DNA from: Mesorhizobium huakuii
Lineage (GTDB): Bacteria; Pseudomonadota; Alphaproteobacteria; Rhizobiales; Rhizobiaceae
Assembly (NCBI RefSeq): GCF_014189455.1
Contig: NZ_CP050296.1
Coordinates: 2,848,001-2,912,000 of the forward strand
Reading direction: 5' to 3'
Length of the DNA stretch: 64,000 nucleotides
Shown here: in pieces, positions 8,658 through 19,589 of the stretch
Numbering within the stretch: the stretch's first letter is position 1
Layout: every line of letters starts with the position of its first letter
Notes under the pieces: model-generated
Databases searched by the model: none
Told to the model about the DNA's origin: nothing
The model's input: only the letters and a program-made list of their open reading frames with translations
Position numbers and translations under genes: made by a program

Positions 8658-10675
8658 GTGACATTGCCCGCGCAAAACCTGCTCGCCGAAGAAGCCAGCC
8701 CCTATCTGCAGCAGCACAGCGGCAATCCCGTCCACTGGCGGGCCTGGTCGCCGGCTTCCCTCGAAGAAGCCAAGACGCTCGATCGCCCGATCCTGCTGTC
8801 CGTCGGCTATGCCGCCTGCCACTGGTGCCATGTCATGGCCCACGAAAGCTTCGAGAATGACGGCGTCGCCGCCGTCATGAACCGTCTGTTCGTCAATATC
8901 AAGGTCGACCGCGAGGAGCGTCCCGACATCGACCAGATCTATATGGCCGCACTGTCCTCGATGGGCGAGCAAGGCGGCTGGCCTCTGACCATGTTCCTGA
9001 CACCGGACGGCAAGCCATTCTGGGGCGGCACCTATTTTCCGCGCGAGGCGCGCTATGGCCGGCCTGGATTCATCCAGGTGATGGAAGCGGTCGACAAGGC
9101 GTGGCGCGAGAAGCGCGACAGCCTGCATCAGAGCGCCGACGGCCTGACCTCCCATGTCGAGGCGCGCCTCTCCGGCACGCATGCCAAGCAGAGCCTGGAC
9201 CGCGGCACGCTCACCGACCTCGCCGGCCGCATCGACGGCATGATCGACCGCGATCTTGGCGGCCTGCGCGGCGCGCCGAAATTCCCCAACGCGCCATTCA
9301 TGCTGACGCTGTGGCTGTCCTGGCTGCGCGACGGCAACGCCACGCATCGCGACGACGTGCTTGTCAGCCTCGAACATATGCTGAGCGGCGGCATCTATGA
9401 CCACATTGGCGGCGGGCTCAGCCGCTACTCGACCGATGCCGAATGGCTGGTGCCGCATTTCGAGAAGATGCTCTACGACAATGCGGAGCTGATCCGCTTC
9501 TGCACCTGGGCCTTTTCGGCGAGCGGCAATGATTTGTTCCGGGTACGAATCGAAGAGACCGTCGACTGGCTGCTGCGCGAAATGCGCGTCGACGGAGGTG
9601 CCTTCGCTGCCAGCCTCGACGCCGACAGCGATGGTGAGGAGGGTCTTTTCTACACCTGGAGCAGACAAGAGATCGAAGCCGTCCTTGGGGACGATTCAGC
9701 CTTGTTTTTCAAATACTTCACGCTTTCCAGCCCGCATGGCTGGGAAGGCAAACCGGTGGTCCATCAAACCCGCGCCCAACAGGCCCAGGGCGTAGCCGAT
9801 CGCGACAAACTCATCCCGCTCAAGGTAAGACTTCTCACTGCCCGGGAAGAGCGGGTCAGGCCGGGTCTGGATGCAAAGACCCTCACCGACTGGAACGGCC
9901 TGATGATCGCGGCACTTGCCGAGGCCGGCCGCTCGCTGCGCCGGCCCGACTGGATCGAGGCCGCGGCCAAGGCTTTTGCTCATATCAGCGGTTCCAGCCG
10001 AGACGGCCGCTTACCGCATTCCATGCTCGGCGCCAGGAAATTGTTCCCCGCTCTGTCGATCGACTATGCCGCCATGGCCAATGCGGCGATCGCGCTGTTC
10101 GAGGCATCAGGTGATTGGAGCTATATCGACCAGGCGAAGCAGTTCATCGAACAGCTCGACCATTGGCACGCCGACGCCGCCGGCACAGGCTATTATCTGA
10201 CCGCATCGGACAGCACCGACGTGCCGATCCGCATCCGAGGCGATGTCGACGAAGCCATTTCCTCGGCCACCAGCCAGATCATCCAGGCGCTGGTGCGGCT
10301 CGCTTCGGTTACCGGCGACCTCGACCTCGGGGAAAAAGCCTGGAAGATTGCCGAGCACGCGGCAGGCCGCGCGGCGCATCAGGCCTATGGCCAGGCGGGC
10401 ATCGTCAATGCATGCTCGCTGGCGATCGAGCCGCTGAAACTGGTCATCGTGGACAGTCTGGATGATCCAAAGCTCATTCCGGTTGCAAATCGATGCCCCG
10501 ACCCGCGTCGAGTCGACATTGTTGTCGCAATCGGTTCGGAAACGAATCGACCCTTGCTGCCTGGGGGATTCTACCGCCGACGGAGAAGATGGGTGCCTGG
10601 CTTTGTACCGGGCAGGTGTGTTTGCCTGTGGTGACGGATGCAGGAGAGTTGGAGCGGTTGTTGAGTCGAGGCTAG
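8658..10675 (+). CDS. DUF255 / thioredoxin-domain protein (YyaL type), frame broken near C-terminus
   Basis: A large cytosolic protein of the YyaL/spermatogenesis-associated-20 type. The N-terminal thioredoxin-like domain has the ACHWCHVM motif near residue 54 (a C-x-x-C redox-like pair) and the GGWPLTMFLTPDGKPFWGGT stretch. The rest is an (alpha/alpha)6 glycosidase-like region, with DWNGLMIAALAEAGRSL. Read straight through, the frame ends in a nonsense tail (YRRRRRWVPG). Adding one G to the G5 run at 10563-10567 restores ILPPTEKMGAWLCTGQVCLP and the natural end, giving 672 residues. Function is not established; redox or carbohydrate-related roles have been suggested for the family. Confidence 0.88.
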
Positions 10676-10781
10676 AAGAGCCGGAAGGCTACGCCGACGG
10701 CCCGTTGCTTCACATACCAAGCGTCAGCGCTGCCCCGCATGCAGCTTGGCGCATGCATTGTCTTATGCTGCGCTGGTCGAC

Positions 10782-10941
10782 CCCCACTCCGTCTCGGCTT
10801 CGCCGAGCCACCTCTCCCCCGATCGACGGGGCAGAGGAAGGGCCTGAGCCTATTGCCGTCAGCGCTTTTCCAATGAGGCTCCCTTCCTTTCCCTCCGGAG
10901 GGGGGAAGGTGGCGCTGCGAAGCAGCGACGGATTGGGGGGA
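10782..10941. repeat. Mosaic palindromic repeat, family 3, copy 1
   Basis: Begins CCCCACTCCGTCTCGGCTTC, with the palindromic block CCGTCTCGGCTTCGCCGAG and a second, inverted arm ending GCAGCGACGGATTGGGGGGA. Related copies lie at 42717, 50448, 51475 and 53588. Confidence 0.8.
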
Positions 10942-10994
10942 ACCACGTGGCAATCAAGCCCCCGGGCTGATCAGTCACGTCAAAGAAAATGTGC

Positions 10995-11056
10995 GCATAG
11001 CGCAGCCGCTTCGCGGGGAGAAATGCCCGGCAGGGCAATGAGGGGCGGCGCCGACT
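10995..11056. repeat. Partial mosaic repeat, family 4
   Basis: The stretch CCGCTTCGCGGGGAGAAATG followed by CCCGGCAGGGCAATGAGGGG and CGGCGCCGAC is one arm of the element seen in full near 46.1-46.4 kb. Together with the neighbouring family 3 copy it fills the 427 bp between the DUF255 gene and the rho terminator. Confidence 0.65.
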
Positions 11057-11102
11057 TGGGCAACTTGCCGCCACGGTAATGCAGACCTAACCCCAGGCAA
11101 TG

Positions 11103-11137
11103 AAAAACCCCATCCCGGTTTCCCGGAACGGGGTTTC
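11103..11137 (-). terminator. Intrinsic terminator of rho
   Basis: Read on the minus strand it forms AAACCCCGTTCCGGG / CCGGGATGGGGTTT followed by a T run, 32 bp after the rho stop. It is notable that rho itself appears to end at an intrinsic terminator. Confidence 0.8.
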
Positions 11138-11168
11138 AATTCGCAGGCCGGAAAGGTTCGGCTATACC

Positions 11169-12434
<1,266 letters not shown>

Positions 12435-12597
12435 AGACGGACTCTGGGTGAGCTTTGGGAAAAAATAGCGGCGGGATGCGACAAATGCCGGGCGCGGCCA
12501 AAAACAATGAAGGGCGGCGCATGACGGGAAGGAAGACCCGTCTTTTATCGTCGGTCGGGTGAAAGAGCAAGCCGCGTTTTACGAGGCCTGATCGGCC

Positions 12598-13134
12598 TCA
12601 GAACGGCTTGACGACAACCAGGATCACAATAGCAATCATCAGCAATGTGGGGATCTCGTTGACGATCCGCCAGTGCTTCGCGGGCTTTTCATTGCGGTCC
12701 TCGGCGAATTTGCGCACCGCGCCGGCGAGATAGCCGTGAACGGCGGACAACAGAAGCACCAAACCGATCTTGGCATGCAGCCAGCCGCCGTGGAATCCAA
12801 ACACTTTCCAGGCAAGCCACAGCCCGAACACCCAGGTGACGATCATCGCCGGATTGATGATGCCGCGCAGCAGGCGCCGCTCCATCACCTTGAACGTTTC
12901 CGACTGCACCGACCCTTTCTCGGCATCGACGTGATAGACGAACAGCCGCGGCAGATAGAGCATACCGGCCATCCACGAAATGACGGCAAGGATATGGATC
13001 GCCTTCGCCCAGGGATAGAAACTGTCGGATGCGAAGAAAAACAAAAGCGCCGTCAGCACAATCAGGACACCGATCCCGATAGTCATGCGCATCATCGCCT
13101 GGCCTGTGCTGTTCGTGTTGTTCATCTGGGCCAT
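12598..13134 (-). CDS. hemJ: protoporphyrinogen oxidase HemJ
   Basis: A 178-residue membrane protein with four to five hydrophobic helices. It contains the conserved WAKAIHILAVISWMAGML helix with an invariant His, YLPRLFVYH, and the segment GWLHAKIGLVLLLSAVHGYL. HemJ oxidises protoporphyrinogen IX to protoporphyrin IX, one of the last steps of haem synthesis. Its ATG overlaps the hemE TGA (ATGA), so the two haem genes are translationally coupled. Confidence 0.93.
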   Translation of the reverse strand: MAQMNNTNSTGQAMMRMTIGIGVLIVLTALLFFFASDSFYPWAKAIHILAVISWMAGMLYLPRLFVYHVDAEKGSVQSETFKVMERRLLRGIINPAMIVTWVFGLWLAWKVFGFHGGWLHAKIGLVLLLSAVHGYLAGAVRKFAEDRNEKPAKHWRIVNEIPTLLMIAIVILVVVKPF

Positions 13135-14166
13135 CAGCGTGTCGCGCTCCTCACCTGTTTCACCATCGCCTCGACATGCGCTATCGGCGTCTCCGGCGTG
13201 ATGCCGTGGCCGAGATTGAAGATCAGCGGTCCGTCACCCAACGCTTTCAGGATCGTCTCGACACCGTCGGATAGCGCTTTGCCGCCAGCCACGAGGCGCA
13301 AGGGATCGAGATTGCCCTGGACCGCACCCGAGCGCTGCAGATCCTTCGCCGCAGCCAGCGGCACCGTCCAGTCGATCCCCAGGCCCGTTACGCCGGTCTT
13401 CTGGCGATAGGTGCGGTAGCGCGCGCCAGCGCCCTTGGGGGAAACCGATGATCGGCACATCGGGATGGACCGCACGAACCTGCCGGACGATCTCGGCCAC
13501 CGGCCAGACGCAAAACTGGTCGAACGACGCATCGTCGAGCACGCCGGACCAGGAATCGAAAATCTGCACAACGTCGGCGCCGGCTTCGATCTGCCGGATC
13601 AGATAGGCCGCCGAATGATCGGCCAACACTTTCAGCAGCTGTTGAAACGCCACCGGCTCGCGATAGGCGAACAGCCGCGCCGGTGCCTGGTCGGGCGTTC
13701 CATGGCCGGCAATCATATAGGTCGCCACCGTCCAGGGCGCGCCGCAGAAGCCGATCAGCGTTGTTTCGTCGGGCAGTTTGGCCCGCAACCGGCGAACCGT
13801 CTCGTAGACCGGTTCGAGATTCACGTGAAACACATCGCTTTCCAGAGCCATGATCTCGGCAACCGAGATCGGCGTCAGCAGCGGCCCTCTTCCCTCCTCG
13901 AAGCGAACATCGCGGCCAAGCGCATGCGGAACGACAAGAATGTCCGAGAACAGGATCGATGCATCGAAGCCGAAGCGCTCGATCGGCTGCAGCGTCACTT
14001 CGACGGCCAGGTCGGGATCATAGCAGAGGTCGAGGAACGAACCCGCCCGCCTGCGTGTTTCACGATATTCCGGCAGATAGCGCCCGGCCTGGCGCATCAT
14101 CCAGAGCGGAGGCGGAAAATGAGCCTCGCCCTTGAGGACGTCCAGCATGATCCGGCTTTTGGGCAT
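13134..14166 (-). CDS. hemE: uroporphyrinogen decarboxylase HemE, frame broken by one base
   Basis: HemE removes four carboxyl groups from uroporphyrinogen III to give coproporphyrinogen III. The N-terminal part shows [18 protein letters not shown] (active-site RQAGRY), [14 protein letters not shown] and [13 protein letters not shown]. It is in frame up to VPIIGFP. The remainder ([32 protein letters not shown] and [12 protein letters not shown]) is in another frame. Removing one base from the G5 run at 13437-13441 gives a normal 343-residue enzyme. As hemE is normally essential, a sequence error is more likely than a true mutation. The gene borders the probable origin, a position typical of alphaproteobacteria. 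Confidence 0.92.
13817..13832. promoter_or_regulatory. possible parS-like site inside hemE
   Basis: AGATTCACGTGAAACA matches parS at 14 of 16 positions with an intact CACGTGAAACA right part. It lies about 0.35 kb from the origin region. With two mismatches it could be chance, so confidence is moderate. Confidence 0.45.
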
Positions 14167-14571
14167 TGAGCGTTCGCCTCTCCCAGCCTGCCTATAATCT
14201 TAAAGATTCTTATATCTAAGATTCTTCTGATTCTAAGAGTCTGTTGGTTGTGGTGGTTGTCACCTGTCCCGCTTTGCCCCGAAAAACACCAGCAAGCATA
14301 TTGTCGCGCGCTTCGTTCTCCCGGATGTAGGGTTCTGGGGATAGTTCGGAATCCGCCACTGGAGTCAAAGCCTTAGGATGCTCCGGGAAAAGTCGGCCCT
14401 GTGGACGGATGCAGGGCAAGAAAACTGGTCCCCAGACTTGTCCCCAGCCGCCCGACGAAGCTGACAGCACAGCGAATTGTGGACAAACTGCCATCTGATA
14501 CAGTCGCCTCCGACCGGCTTCTCTTTCTGTCCCGCTTTATCCACACAAGCCCACAGCCCCAGGTGTCCCCT
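14167..14571. other. probable chromosomal replication origin (oriC)
   Basis: A gene-free 405-bp region between the divergent hemE and PPSR genes. An AT-rich, direct-repeat tract (two AAGATTCTT units within 14203-14226) could serve as the unwinding element. Six GANTC sites, targets of the CcrM methylase, occur in 162 bp: 14205, 14220, 14229, 14237, 14349 and 14362. A perfect DnaA box TTATCCACA lies at 14537-14545 and a one-mismatch box (TGTGGACAA, minus strand) at 14478-14486; further TGTGGAC/TTGTCCC-like words occur. Origins adjacent to hemE are established in Caulobacter and other alphaproteobacteria, and parAB/parS lie within 10 kb. Confidence 0.8.
14537..14545 (+). promoter_or_regulatory. 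DnaA box
   Basis: TTATCCACA, an exact match to the canonical DnaA box, 26 bp upstream of the PPSR start in the origin region. Confidence 0.8.
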
Positions 14572-15393
14572 GTGAACAAACCCCAGAGCTTCTTTCACCT
14601 GCACCTGATTTCCGACGCGACCGGCGAAACGCTGCTCGCCGCCGGGCGGGCAGCCTCGGCGCAATACAAGGACGCGCGGGCCATCGAACATATCTATCCG
14701 CTCATCCGCACCGAAAAGCAGGTGGCCAAGGTGTTCGAGGACATCGAGGAGGAGCCGGGCATCATCCTCTATACGGTCGTCGACCAGAAGCTGGCGCGCG
14801 GCATTGACGAGCGCTGCGCCACCATGGGCCTGCCCTGTGTGTCGGTGCTGGAGCCGGTGCTCACCGTTTTCCAGTCCTATCTCGGCACGCCGGCCGGCCG
14901 CCGCGTCGGCGCCCAGCACGTCCTCGACGCCGAATATTTCCGCCGCATCGATGCGCTGAACTTCACCATGGAGCATGATGACGGCCAGCTGCCGGCCAAT
15001 ATGGACGATGCCGACATCGTGCTGATCGGCATTTCGCGGACGTCGAAGACGCCGACCAGCATCTATCTCGCCAACCGCGGCATCAAGACCGCCAACATCC
15101 CGATCGTGCTTGGCGTGCCGGTGCCGGAAAGCTTGGTCAGCGCGTCCAAGCCGCTGATCGTCGGGCTGATCGCCACCGCCGAGCGCATCTCGCATGTCCG
15201 GCAAAACCGCGTCCTCGGCAACAGCAGCACCTACGAGGCATCGGACTATGTCGACCGCGCGGCCATCACCGAGGAGCTCGCCTACGCCCGCCAGATCTGC
15301 ACGCGCCACGGCTGGCCGATGATCGACGTCAGCCGCCGCTCGATCGAGGAAACGGCGGCGGCCATCGTTGCCCTGCGGGGGAAGAACAGGTAA
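14572..15393 (+). CDS. pyruvate, phosphate dikinase regulatory protein (kinase/phosphotransferase, DUF299)
   Basis: A 273-residue bifunctional regulator that phosphorylates with ADP, and dephosphorylates, a Thr in pyruvate phosphate dikinase (or PEP synthase). The family N-terminus [18 protein letters not shown] and the P-loop-like [18 protein letters not shown] are present. GTG codons at 14563 and 14572 are both possible; 14572 ([10 protein letters not shown]) matches family N-termini best, whereas the longer open frame upstream runs through the DnaA box and is not coding-like. It is the first gene on the right side of the origin. Confidence 0.9.
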   Translation: MNKPQSFFHLHLISDATGETLLAAGRAASAQYKDARAIEHIYPLIRTEKQVAKVFEDIEEEPGIILYTVVDQKLARGIDERCATMGLPCVSVLEPVLTVFQSYLGTPAGRRVGAQHVLDAEYFRRIDALNFTMEHDDGQLPANMDDADIVLIGISRTSKTPTSIYLANRGIKTANIPIVLGVPVPESLVSASKPLIVGLIATAERISHVRQNRVLGNSSTYEASDYVDRAAITEELAYARQICTRHGWPMIDVSRRSIEETAAAIVALRGKNR

Positions 15394-15454
15394 AATGTCG
15401 CGATCCTTCACGCGCGCTTTCATCTGTTGCAAGAAGGTCGCGCCCAGTCGACCC

Positions 15455-15608
15455 GACCCCCTCTGGCCTGCCGGCCATCTCCCCCTCAAGGAGGGAGATC
15501 AAGCGCCTCATTGCTTTCGCCAACTTTCAACGTTGCAAGTATGGCGAGGCGCCGAAGCTGCCGATCTCCCCCTTGAGGGGGAGATGGCCGGCAGGCCAGA
15601 GGGGGTCG
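15455..15608. repeat. Mosaic palindromic repeat, family 2, copy 1
   Basis: Flanked by GACCCCCTCTGGCCTGCCGG and its inverse ending CAGAGGGGGTCG, with inner arms ATCTCCCCCTCAAG / CTTGAGGGGGAGAT. Other copies are at 26371, 38519 and 62763. It separates the PPSR gene from maf. Confidence 0.85.
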
Positions 15609-15667
15609 GTTCGACCGGACGCGACCTCCCTGCCGCAATTAACGGCGATCAACCAGGCACACAGGCC

Positions 15668-16267
15668 ATGACCGAAAAAATCATCCTCGCCTCAGGCAGT
15701 TCGTTCCGCAAGGCGATGCTTCTCAATGCCGGCATCGACGTCGAAGCCGTCCCGGCCGATGTCGACGAACGCGCGCTCGAGGCGCCATTGCAGGACAGCG
15801 GCGTTTCGCCCGAGGATGTCGCCTTGGTGCTGGCCGAGGCCAAGGCCACCGAGGTGAGCGAACGCAGGCCCGGCGCGCTGGTGCTCGGCTGCGATCAGAC
15901 TTTGTCACTCGGCGACGAAGTGTTCCACAAGCCGGCCGACATGGAAGGTGCGCGCCGCCATCTTCTGGCGCTGTCGGGCCAGACCCATCAGCTCAACAGT
16001 GCCGCGGTCCTTGTCCGAGACGGCAAAGTGTTATGGCGCCATGTCGGCATCGCCGGCATGACCATGCGCAAGCTCGACCCCGGTTTCATCGGCCGGCATC
16101 TCGCCCGTGTCGGCGCCAAGGCGCTGACCAGCGTCGGCGCCTACCAGATCGAAGGCGAAGGCATCCAGCTGTTCGAGAAGATCGAGGGCGACCATTTCAC
16201 GATAGTCGGCCTGCCGCTTTTGCCGCTGCTGGTTGAACTGCGCACGCTGGGAGCCATCGATGGCTGA
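15668..16267 (+). CDS. Maf-type nucleoside triphosphate pyrophosphatase
   Basis: A 199-residue Maf/HAM1-like protein. The family N-terminus [13 protein letters not shown], the catalytic-region Asp in [10 protein letters not shown], and GAYQIEGEG are all visible. Such proteins hydrolyse non-canonical or modified NTPs and limit septum formation in some bacteria. The start at [11 protein letters not shown] is chosen because the upstream open frame consists of repeat sequence. Its stop overlaps the aroE start by 8 bp. Confidence 0.93.
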   Translation: MTEKIILASGSSFRKAMLLNAGIDVEAVPADVDERALEAPLQDSGVSPEDVALVLAEAKATEVSERRPGALVLGCDQTLSLGDEVFHKPADMEGARRHLLALSGQTHQLNSAAVLVRDGKVLWRHVGIAGMTMRKLDPGFIGRHLARVGAKALTSVGAYQIEGEGIQLFEKIEGDHFTIVGLPLLPLLVELRTLGAIDG

Positions 16268-17102
16268 GGCAACGAAGAAGGCTTTTGTCACCGGCCATCC
16301 GATCAAGCATTCGCGCTCGCCGAAGATCCATGGCCACTGGCTGGCAAAACACGGCATCGACGGCAGCTACGAGGCGATCGATGTGGCGCCGCAGGATTTT
16401 GCCGACTTCATCGGCACTTTGCAGGCAAACGGGTTTCGCGGCGGCAATGTCACCATTCCGCACAAGGAAGCCGCCTTCGCGCTTGCTCATCGCCGCGACC
16501 AGGCGGCCGGAGAGATCGGCGCCGTCAACACGCTGTGGTTCGAGGACGGTGTCTTGTGGGGCGGCAACACCGATGGCCACGGCTTCGCCGCCAACCTTGA
16601 TGATTACGCGACGGGCTGGGCGAATACTGGCCCCGCGGTCGTGCTCGGCGCCGGCGGCGCATCCCGCGCCGTCATCCAGGCGCTGAAGCAGCGCGGTGTC
16701 AGTGACATCCGCATCGTCAACCGCACGCTCGCCCGGGCGCAGGAATTGCGCGATCGTTTCGGCGCCGGCGTCTCGGCGCATGGCACGGCGGCGACCAACG
16801 AATTGCTGGCCGACGCCGGCCTGCTGGTCAACACCACGGCGCTCGGCATGGTCGGCAATGAAGGCCTCGCCGCCGATCCGGCTTTGCTGCCCGACCACGC
16901 CATCGTCACCGACCTCGTCTATGTGCCGCTCGAAACCCCGCTGCTCGCCGCCGCGCGCGCCAGGGGGCTGAGGACGGTCGACGGCCTCGGCATGCTGCTC
17001 AATCAGGCCGTGCCCGGCTTCGAACACTGGTTCGGTGTCCGGCCGCAAGTCACGGCTGAGCTGCGCGCGATCATCGTTGCCGATCTGGTGCCGAAGCCAT
17101 GA
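16260..17102 (+). CDS. aroE: shikimate dehydrogenase (NADP+) AroE
   Basis: A 280-residue enzyme of the shikimate pathway reducing 3-dehydroshikimate. Substrate-binding elements [12 protein letters not shown] and [13 protein letters not shown] (catalytic Lys) are in the N-terminal domain. The NADP-binding motif [14 protein letters not shown] is near residue 125, with NTTALGM further on. It overlaps maf upstream and coaE downstream (ATGA), so maf-aroE-coaE form one translationally coupled unit. Confidence 0.96.
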   Translation: MAEATKKAFVTGHPIKHSRSPKIHGHWLAKHGIDGSYEAIDVAPQDFADFIGTLQANGFRGGNVTIPHKEAAFALAHRRDQAAGEIGAVNTLWFEDGVLWGGNTDGHGFAANLDDYATGWANTGPAVVLGAGGASRAVIQALKQRGVSDIRIVNRTLARAQELRDRFGAGVSAHGTAATNELLADAGLLVNTTALGMVGNEGLAADPALLPDHAIVTDLVYVPLETPLLAAARARGLRTVDGLGMLLNQAVPGFEHWFGVRPQVTAELRAIIVADLVPKP

Positions 17103-17680
17103 TCGTGCTCGGCCTCACCGGCTCGATCGGCATGGGCAAATCGACGACGGCAAAAATGTTTGCCGAGGCCGGCGTGCCGGTCCACGATTCCGACGAGGCT
17201 GTGCATCGGCTTTATTCGGGTGTGGCTGCCCCTTTGGTCGAGGCCGCCTTTCCCGGAACGACCGTTGCCGGCGTGGTCGACCGCGCCAAGCTTGGCGCGC
17301 GTGTGCTCGGCGATGCCGCCGCGTTGAAGCGGCTGGAAACCATCATCCATCCGCTGGTCCGCGCCGACGCTGACGCCTTCCTGGCCAGGCATCGTACCGC
17401 CGGCGAATCGATCGCCGTGCTCGACATCCCGCTGCTCTTCGAAACCGGCGGCCGTGGCCGCGTCGACAAGGTCGTCGTCGTCACCGCGCCCGCCGAAGTC
17501 CAGCGCCAGCGCGTGCTGGCGCGGCCGGGCATGACCGAGGAAAAGCTGGCGGCGATCCTGGCCAAGCAGGTGCCGGATGAGGAGAAACGCAGGCTGGCGG
17601 ATTTCGTCATCGACACCGGTCAGGGTCTGGATGCGGCGCGGGCGCGGGTCAAGGCGATCGTTGGGGAACTCTCGCGCTGA
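17099..17680 (+). CDS. coaE: dephospho-CoA kinase
   Basis: A 193-residue P-loop kinase catalysing the last step of coenzyme A synthesis. The Walker A motif [12 protein letters not shown] spans residues 5-16, followed by the [10 protein letters not shown] segment and the lid region. The DIPLLFETG motif is typical of CoaE. It overlaps the aroE stop by four bases and is followed directly by a RIME-like repeat. Confidence 0.96.
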   Translation: MIVLGLTGSIGMGKSTTAKMFAEAGVPVHDSDEAVHRLYSGVAAPLVEAAFPGTTVAGVVDRAKLGARVLGDAAALKRLETIIHPLVRADADAFLARHRTAGESIAVLDIPLLFETGGRGRVDKVVVVTAPAEVQRQRVLARPGMTEEKLAAILAKQVPDEEKRRLADFVIDTGQGLDAARARVKAIVGELSR

Positions 17681-17686
17681 CGCTTT

Positions 17687-17830
17687 CCTTCTCCCCTTGT
17701 GGGAGAAGGTGGATCGGCGCGCAGCGCCGAGACGGTTGAGGGGTGTTCCAGCGGAGTGAGACGTTGGCGTTCCCTGGAGCACCCCTCATCCGTCGCCTTC
17801 GGCGACACCTTCTCCCACAAGGGGAGAAGG
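17687..17830. repeat. RIME-like palindromic mosaic repeat, family 1, copy 2
   Basis: Nearly identical in outline to the copy at 2322-2468: CCTTCTCCCCTTGTGGGAGA at the left, GGGGAGAAGG at the right, inner palindromes GGCGCGCAGCGCC and GCCTTCGGCG. It starts 7 bp after the coaE stop. Confidence 0.85.
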
Positions 17831-17900
17831 GAAAACGGGCATTGCCCATTGCCATTTTGTTCCGGTGTCATGATTCTGCTCCTCAGGAGCACCTGATTCG

Positions 17901-18629
17901 ATGCGCGAGATCATCTTCGACACGGAAACCACCGGCCTTGATTCGCGCGACGACCGCGTGATCGAGCTGGGCGGCGTCGAGCTGGTCAATCGTTTCCCGA
18001 CCGGCAGGACGTTCCACCACTACATCAACCCGCAGGGCCGCGCGATCCATGAGGAGGCGCAGGCGGTGCACGGCATCAGCGCGGCGGACCTTCAGGGCAA
18101 GCCGACCTTTGCCGACATTGCCGAGGAATGGCTGACCTTCACGGACGGCGCCAAGCTGGTCGCCCACAACGCCACTTTCGACATCGGCTTCCTCAATGTC
18201 GAATTCGGCCGGCTCGGCCACCCCAATATCGATCCCGGCTTAGTCGTCGATACGCTGGCGCTGGCGCGCCGCAAGCATCCGATGGGTCCCAATTCGCTCG
18301 ACGCGCTCTGCCGGCGCTACGGCATCGACAACACGAAGCGCACCAAGCACGGCGCGCTGCTCGATTCCGAATTGCTGGCCGAGGTCTATATCGAGCTGAT
18401 CGGCGGCAAGCAGGCAGCCCTTATCCTCGACAGCGCCACCGCGCCGGCGCAGGGCGAGAATGTCAGGCACATCGAAATCATCGTCGCCGCGCGCGCGCCC
18501 GCGCCGCTGCTGCCGCGCCTGACGGAAGCGGAGCGCGCGGCGCACGCCGCCATGGTCGCCACGCTCGGCGAGAAGGCGCTCTGGCTGAAGGCCAATCCGT
18601 CTGAAGCAGGCGCCGCGGCGTCCTCATAA
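17901..18629 (+). CDS. dnaQ: DNA polymerase III epsilon subunit (3'-5' proofreading exonuclease)
   Basis: A 242-residue DEDD exonuclease. Motif I is FDTETTGLD (residues 6-14), motif II HNATFDIGFLN near residue 90, and motif III with the catalytic His/Asp is in RTKHGALLDSELLAEVY near 155. It proofreads in the replicative polymerase core. The 3' end overlaps the convergent alpha/beta hydrolase by six bases. Confidence 0.95.
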   Translation: MREIIFDTETTGLDSRDDRVIELGGVELVNRFPTGRTFHHYINPQGRAIHEEAQAVHGISAADLQGKPTFADIAEEWLTFTDGAKLVAHNATFDIGFLNVEFGRLGHPNIDPGLVVDTLALARRKHPMGPNSLDALCRRYGIDNTKRTKHGALLDSELLAEVYIELIGGKQAALILDSATAPAQGENVRHIEIIVAARAPAPLLPRLTEAERAAHAAMVATLGEKALWLKANPSEAGAAASS

Positions 18630-19577
18630 ATACGGCCACTCACCGCGCCCCATTGCCGCGATCGCGGCAATGATCCGCGTGAATGCCTCGGCGGCAGCGG
18701 GCACGGTGGTGCGGGCGCGCAAAAAACTGTGCACGAGTCTGGACTCCTCATGCCACCATGCCTTGCCCCCGGCCGCAACGATGCGGTCGCGATAGGCCTC
18801 GCCATCGGACGATAGCGGGTCGCACTCGGCTGATATGATCACCGTCGGCGGCAGGCCGGAAAAGTCGCTGTCGCGCAGCGGTGAAAATGTCGGATCGTCG
18901 GGCGATTGCCGCTTGGCCGCACGGACGTCGCGGTAGAAGGCGATGTCGCCGACGGACAGCAGCGGCGCCTCGGCATGTTCGACATAGGAGCCGGTGCCCT
19001 CGTCGCCACCGAGGCCGGGATAGATCAGAACCTGGCCGATCGCGGCGGAGGCGTGCTTGCGCGTTGCTTGCGCCACCGCCGCCGCCAGATTGCCGCCCGC
19101 GCTCTCGCCGCACAAGATGAGCGGCAGGTCGCTGGCTGCAGCCGCCCATGCGAAGGCGGCCATCGCATCGTCGAAGGCGGCGGGGTGGACATGCTCCGGC
19201 GACAGCCGGTAGTCGACCGACACTACGTCGAAACCGCTGCCGGCGCAGATCTCGGCGCAGATGTCGTCATGGCTGTCGAGCCCGCCGAGGATGAAACCGC
19301 CGCCATGGAAATAGAGCACCATGGCCCGCGCGGCCTTGCCGGTTAGCTGGTAGTGGCGGATCGGGATGCCGTGGCCCGAGGCGGCGACCAGGCCGTCGCT
19401 GACCTTGACCCCGGCTGGACGCCCCTTATGGAAAGCCCGGCACATCCTGTCATAGACCGCGCGCTGCTTGTCGATCGGCAGGCCGATGATCTCGGGCGGA
19501 TACCAGGCGTTGACGCTGTCTATGTATGCCCACAGCGCCGGGTCGAGCCGTGTTTCATATTTTTCGCGGCCGGTCAT
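18624..19577 (-). CDS. alpha/beta hydrolase, hormone-sensitive-lipase family esterase
   Basis: A 317-residue serine esterase. The HSL-family oxyanion motif HGGGFILGGLDSHD lies near residue 90 and the nucleophile elbow GESAGGN near 158. A catalytic Asp is likely in SAECDPLSSDGE, and a His in LVHSFLR near the C-terminus. Members hydrolyse short acyl esters, but the natural substrate cannot be read from sequence. It is downstream of an isochorismatase-like gene on the same strand with a 12-bp gap, suggesting an operon. Confidence 0.88.
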   Translation of the reverse strand: MTGREKYETRLDPALWAYIDSVNAWYPPEIIGLPIDKQRAVYDRMCRAFHKGRPAGVKVSDGLVAASGHGIPIRHYQLTGKAARAMVLYFHGGGFILGGLDSHDDICAEICAGSGFDVVSVDYRLSPEHVHPAAFDDAMAAFAWAAAASDLPLILCGESAGGNLAAAVAQATRKHASAAIGQVLIYPGLGGDEGTGSYVEHAEAPLLSVGDIAFYRDVRAAKRQSPDDPTFSPLRDSDFSGLPPTVIISAECDPLSSDGEAYRDRIVAAGGKAWWHEESRLVHSFLRARTTVPAAAEAFTRIIAAIAAMGRGEWPYL

Positions 19578-19589
19578 GTCGCTCTGCTG

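Noticed and set aside
10462..11079. Open frame crossing the DUF255 3' end and two repeats
   Set aside because: It consists of out-of-frame DUF255 codons followed by palindromic repeat sequence.
14401..14571. A 57-codon upstream extension of the PPSR protein
   Set aside because: It runs through the DnaA boxes of the origin and does not resemble family N-termini, whereas the GTG at 14572 does.
15368..15667. A 100-codon N-terminal extension of Maf
   Set aside because: The extension is translated mosaic repeat; Maf proteins begin at the ASGS segment.
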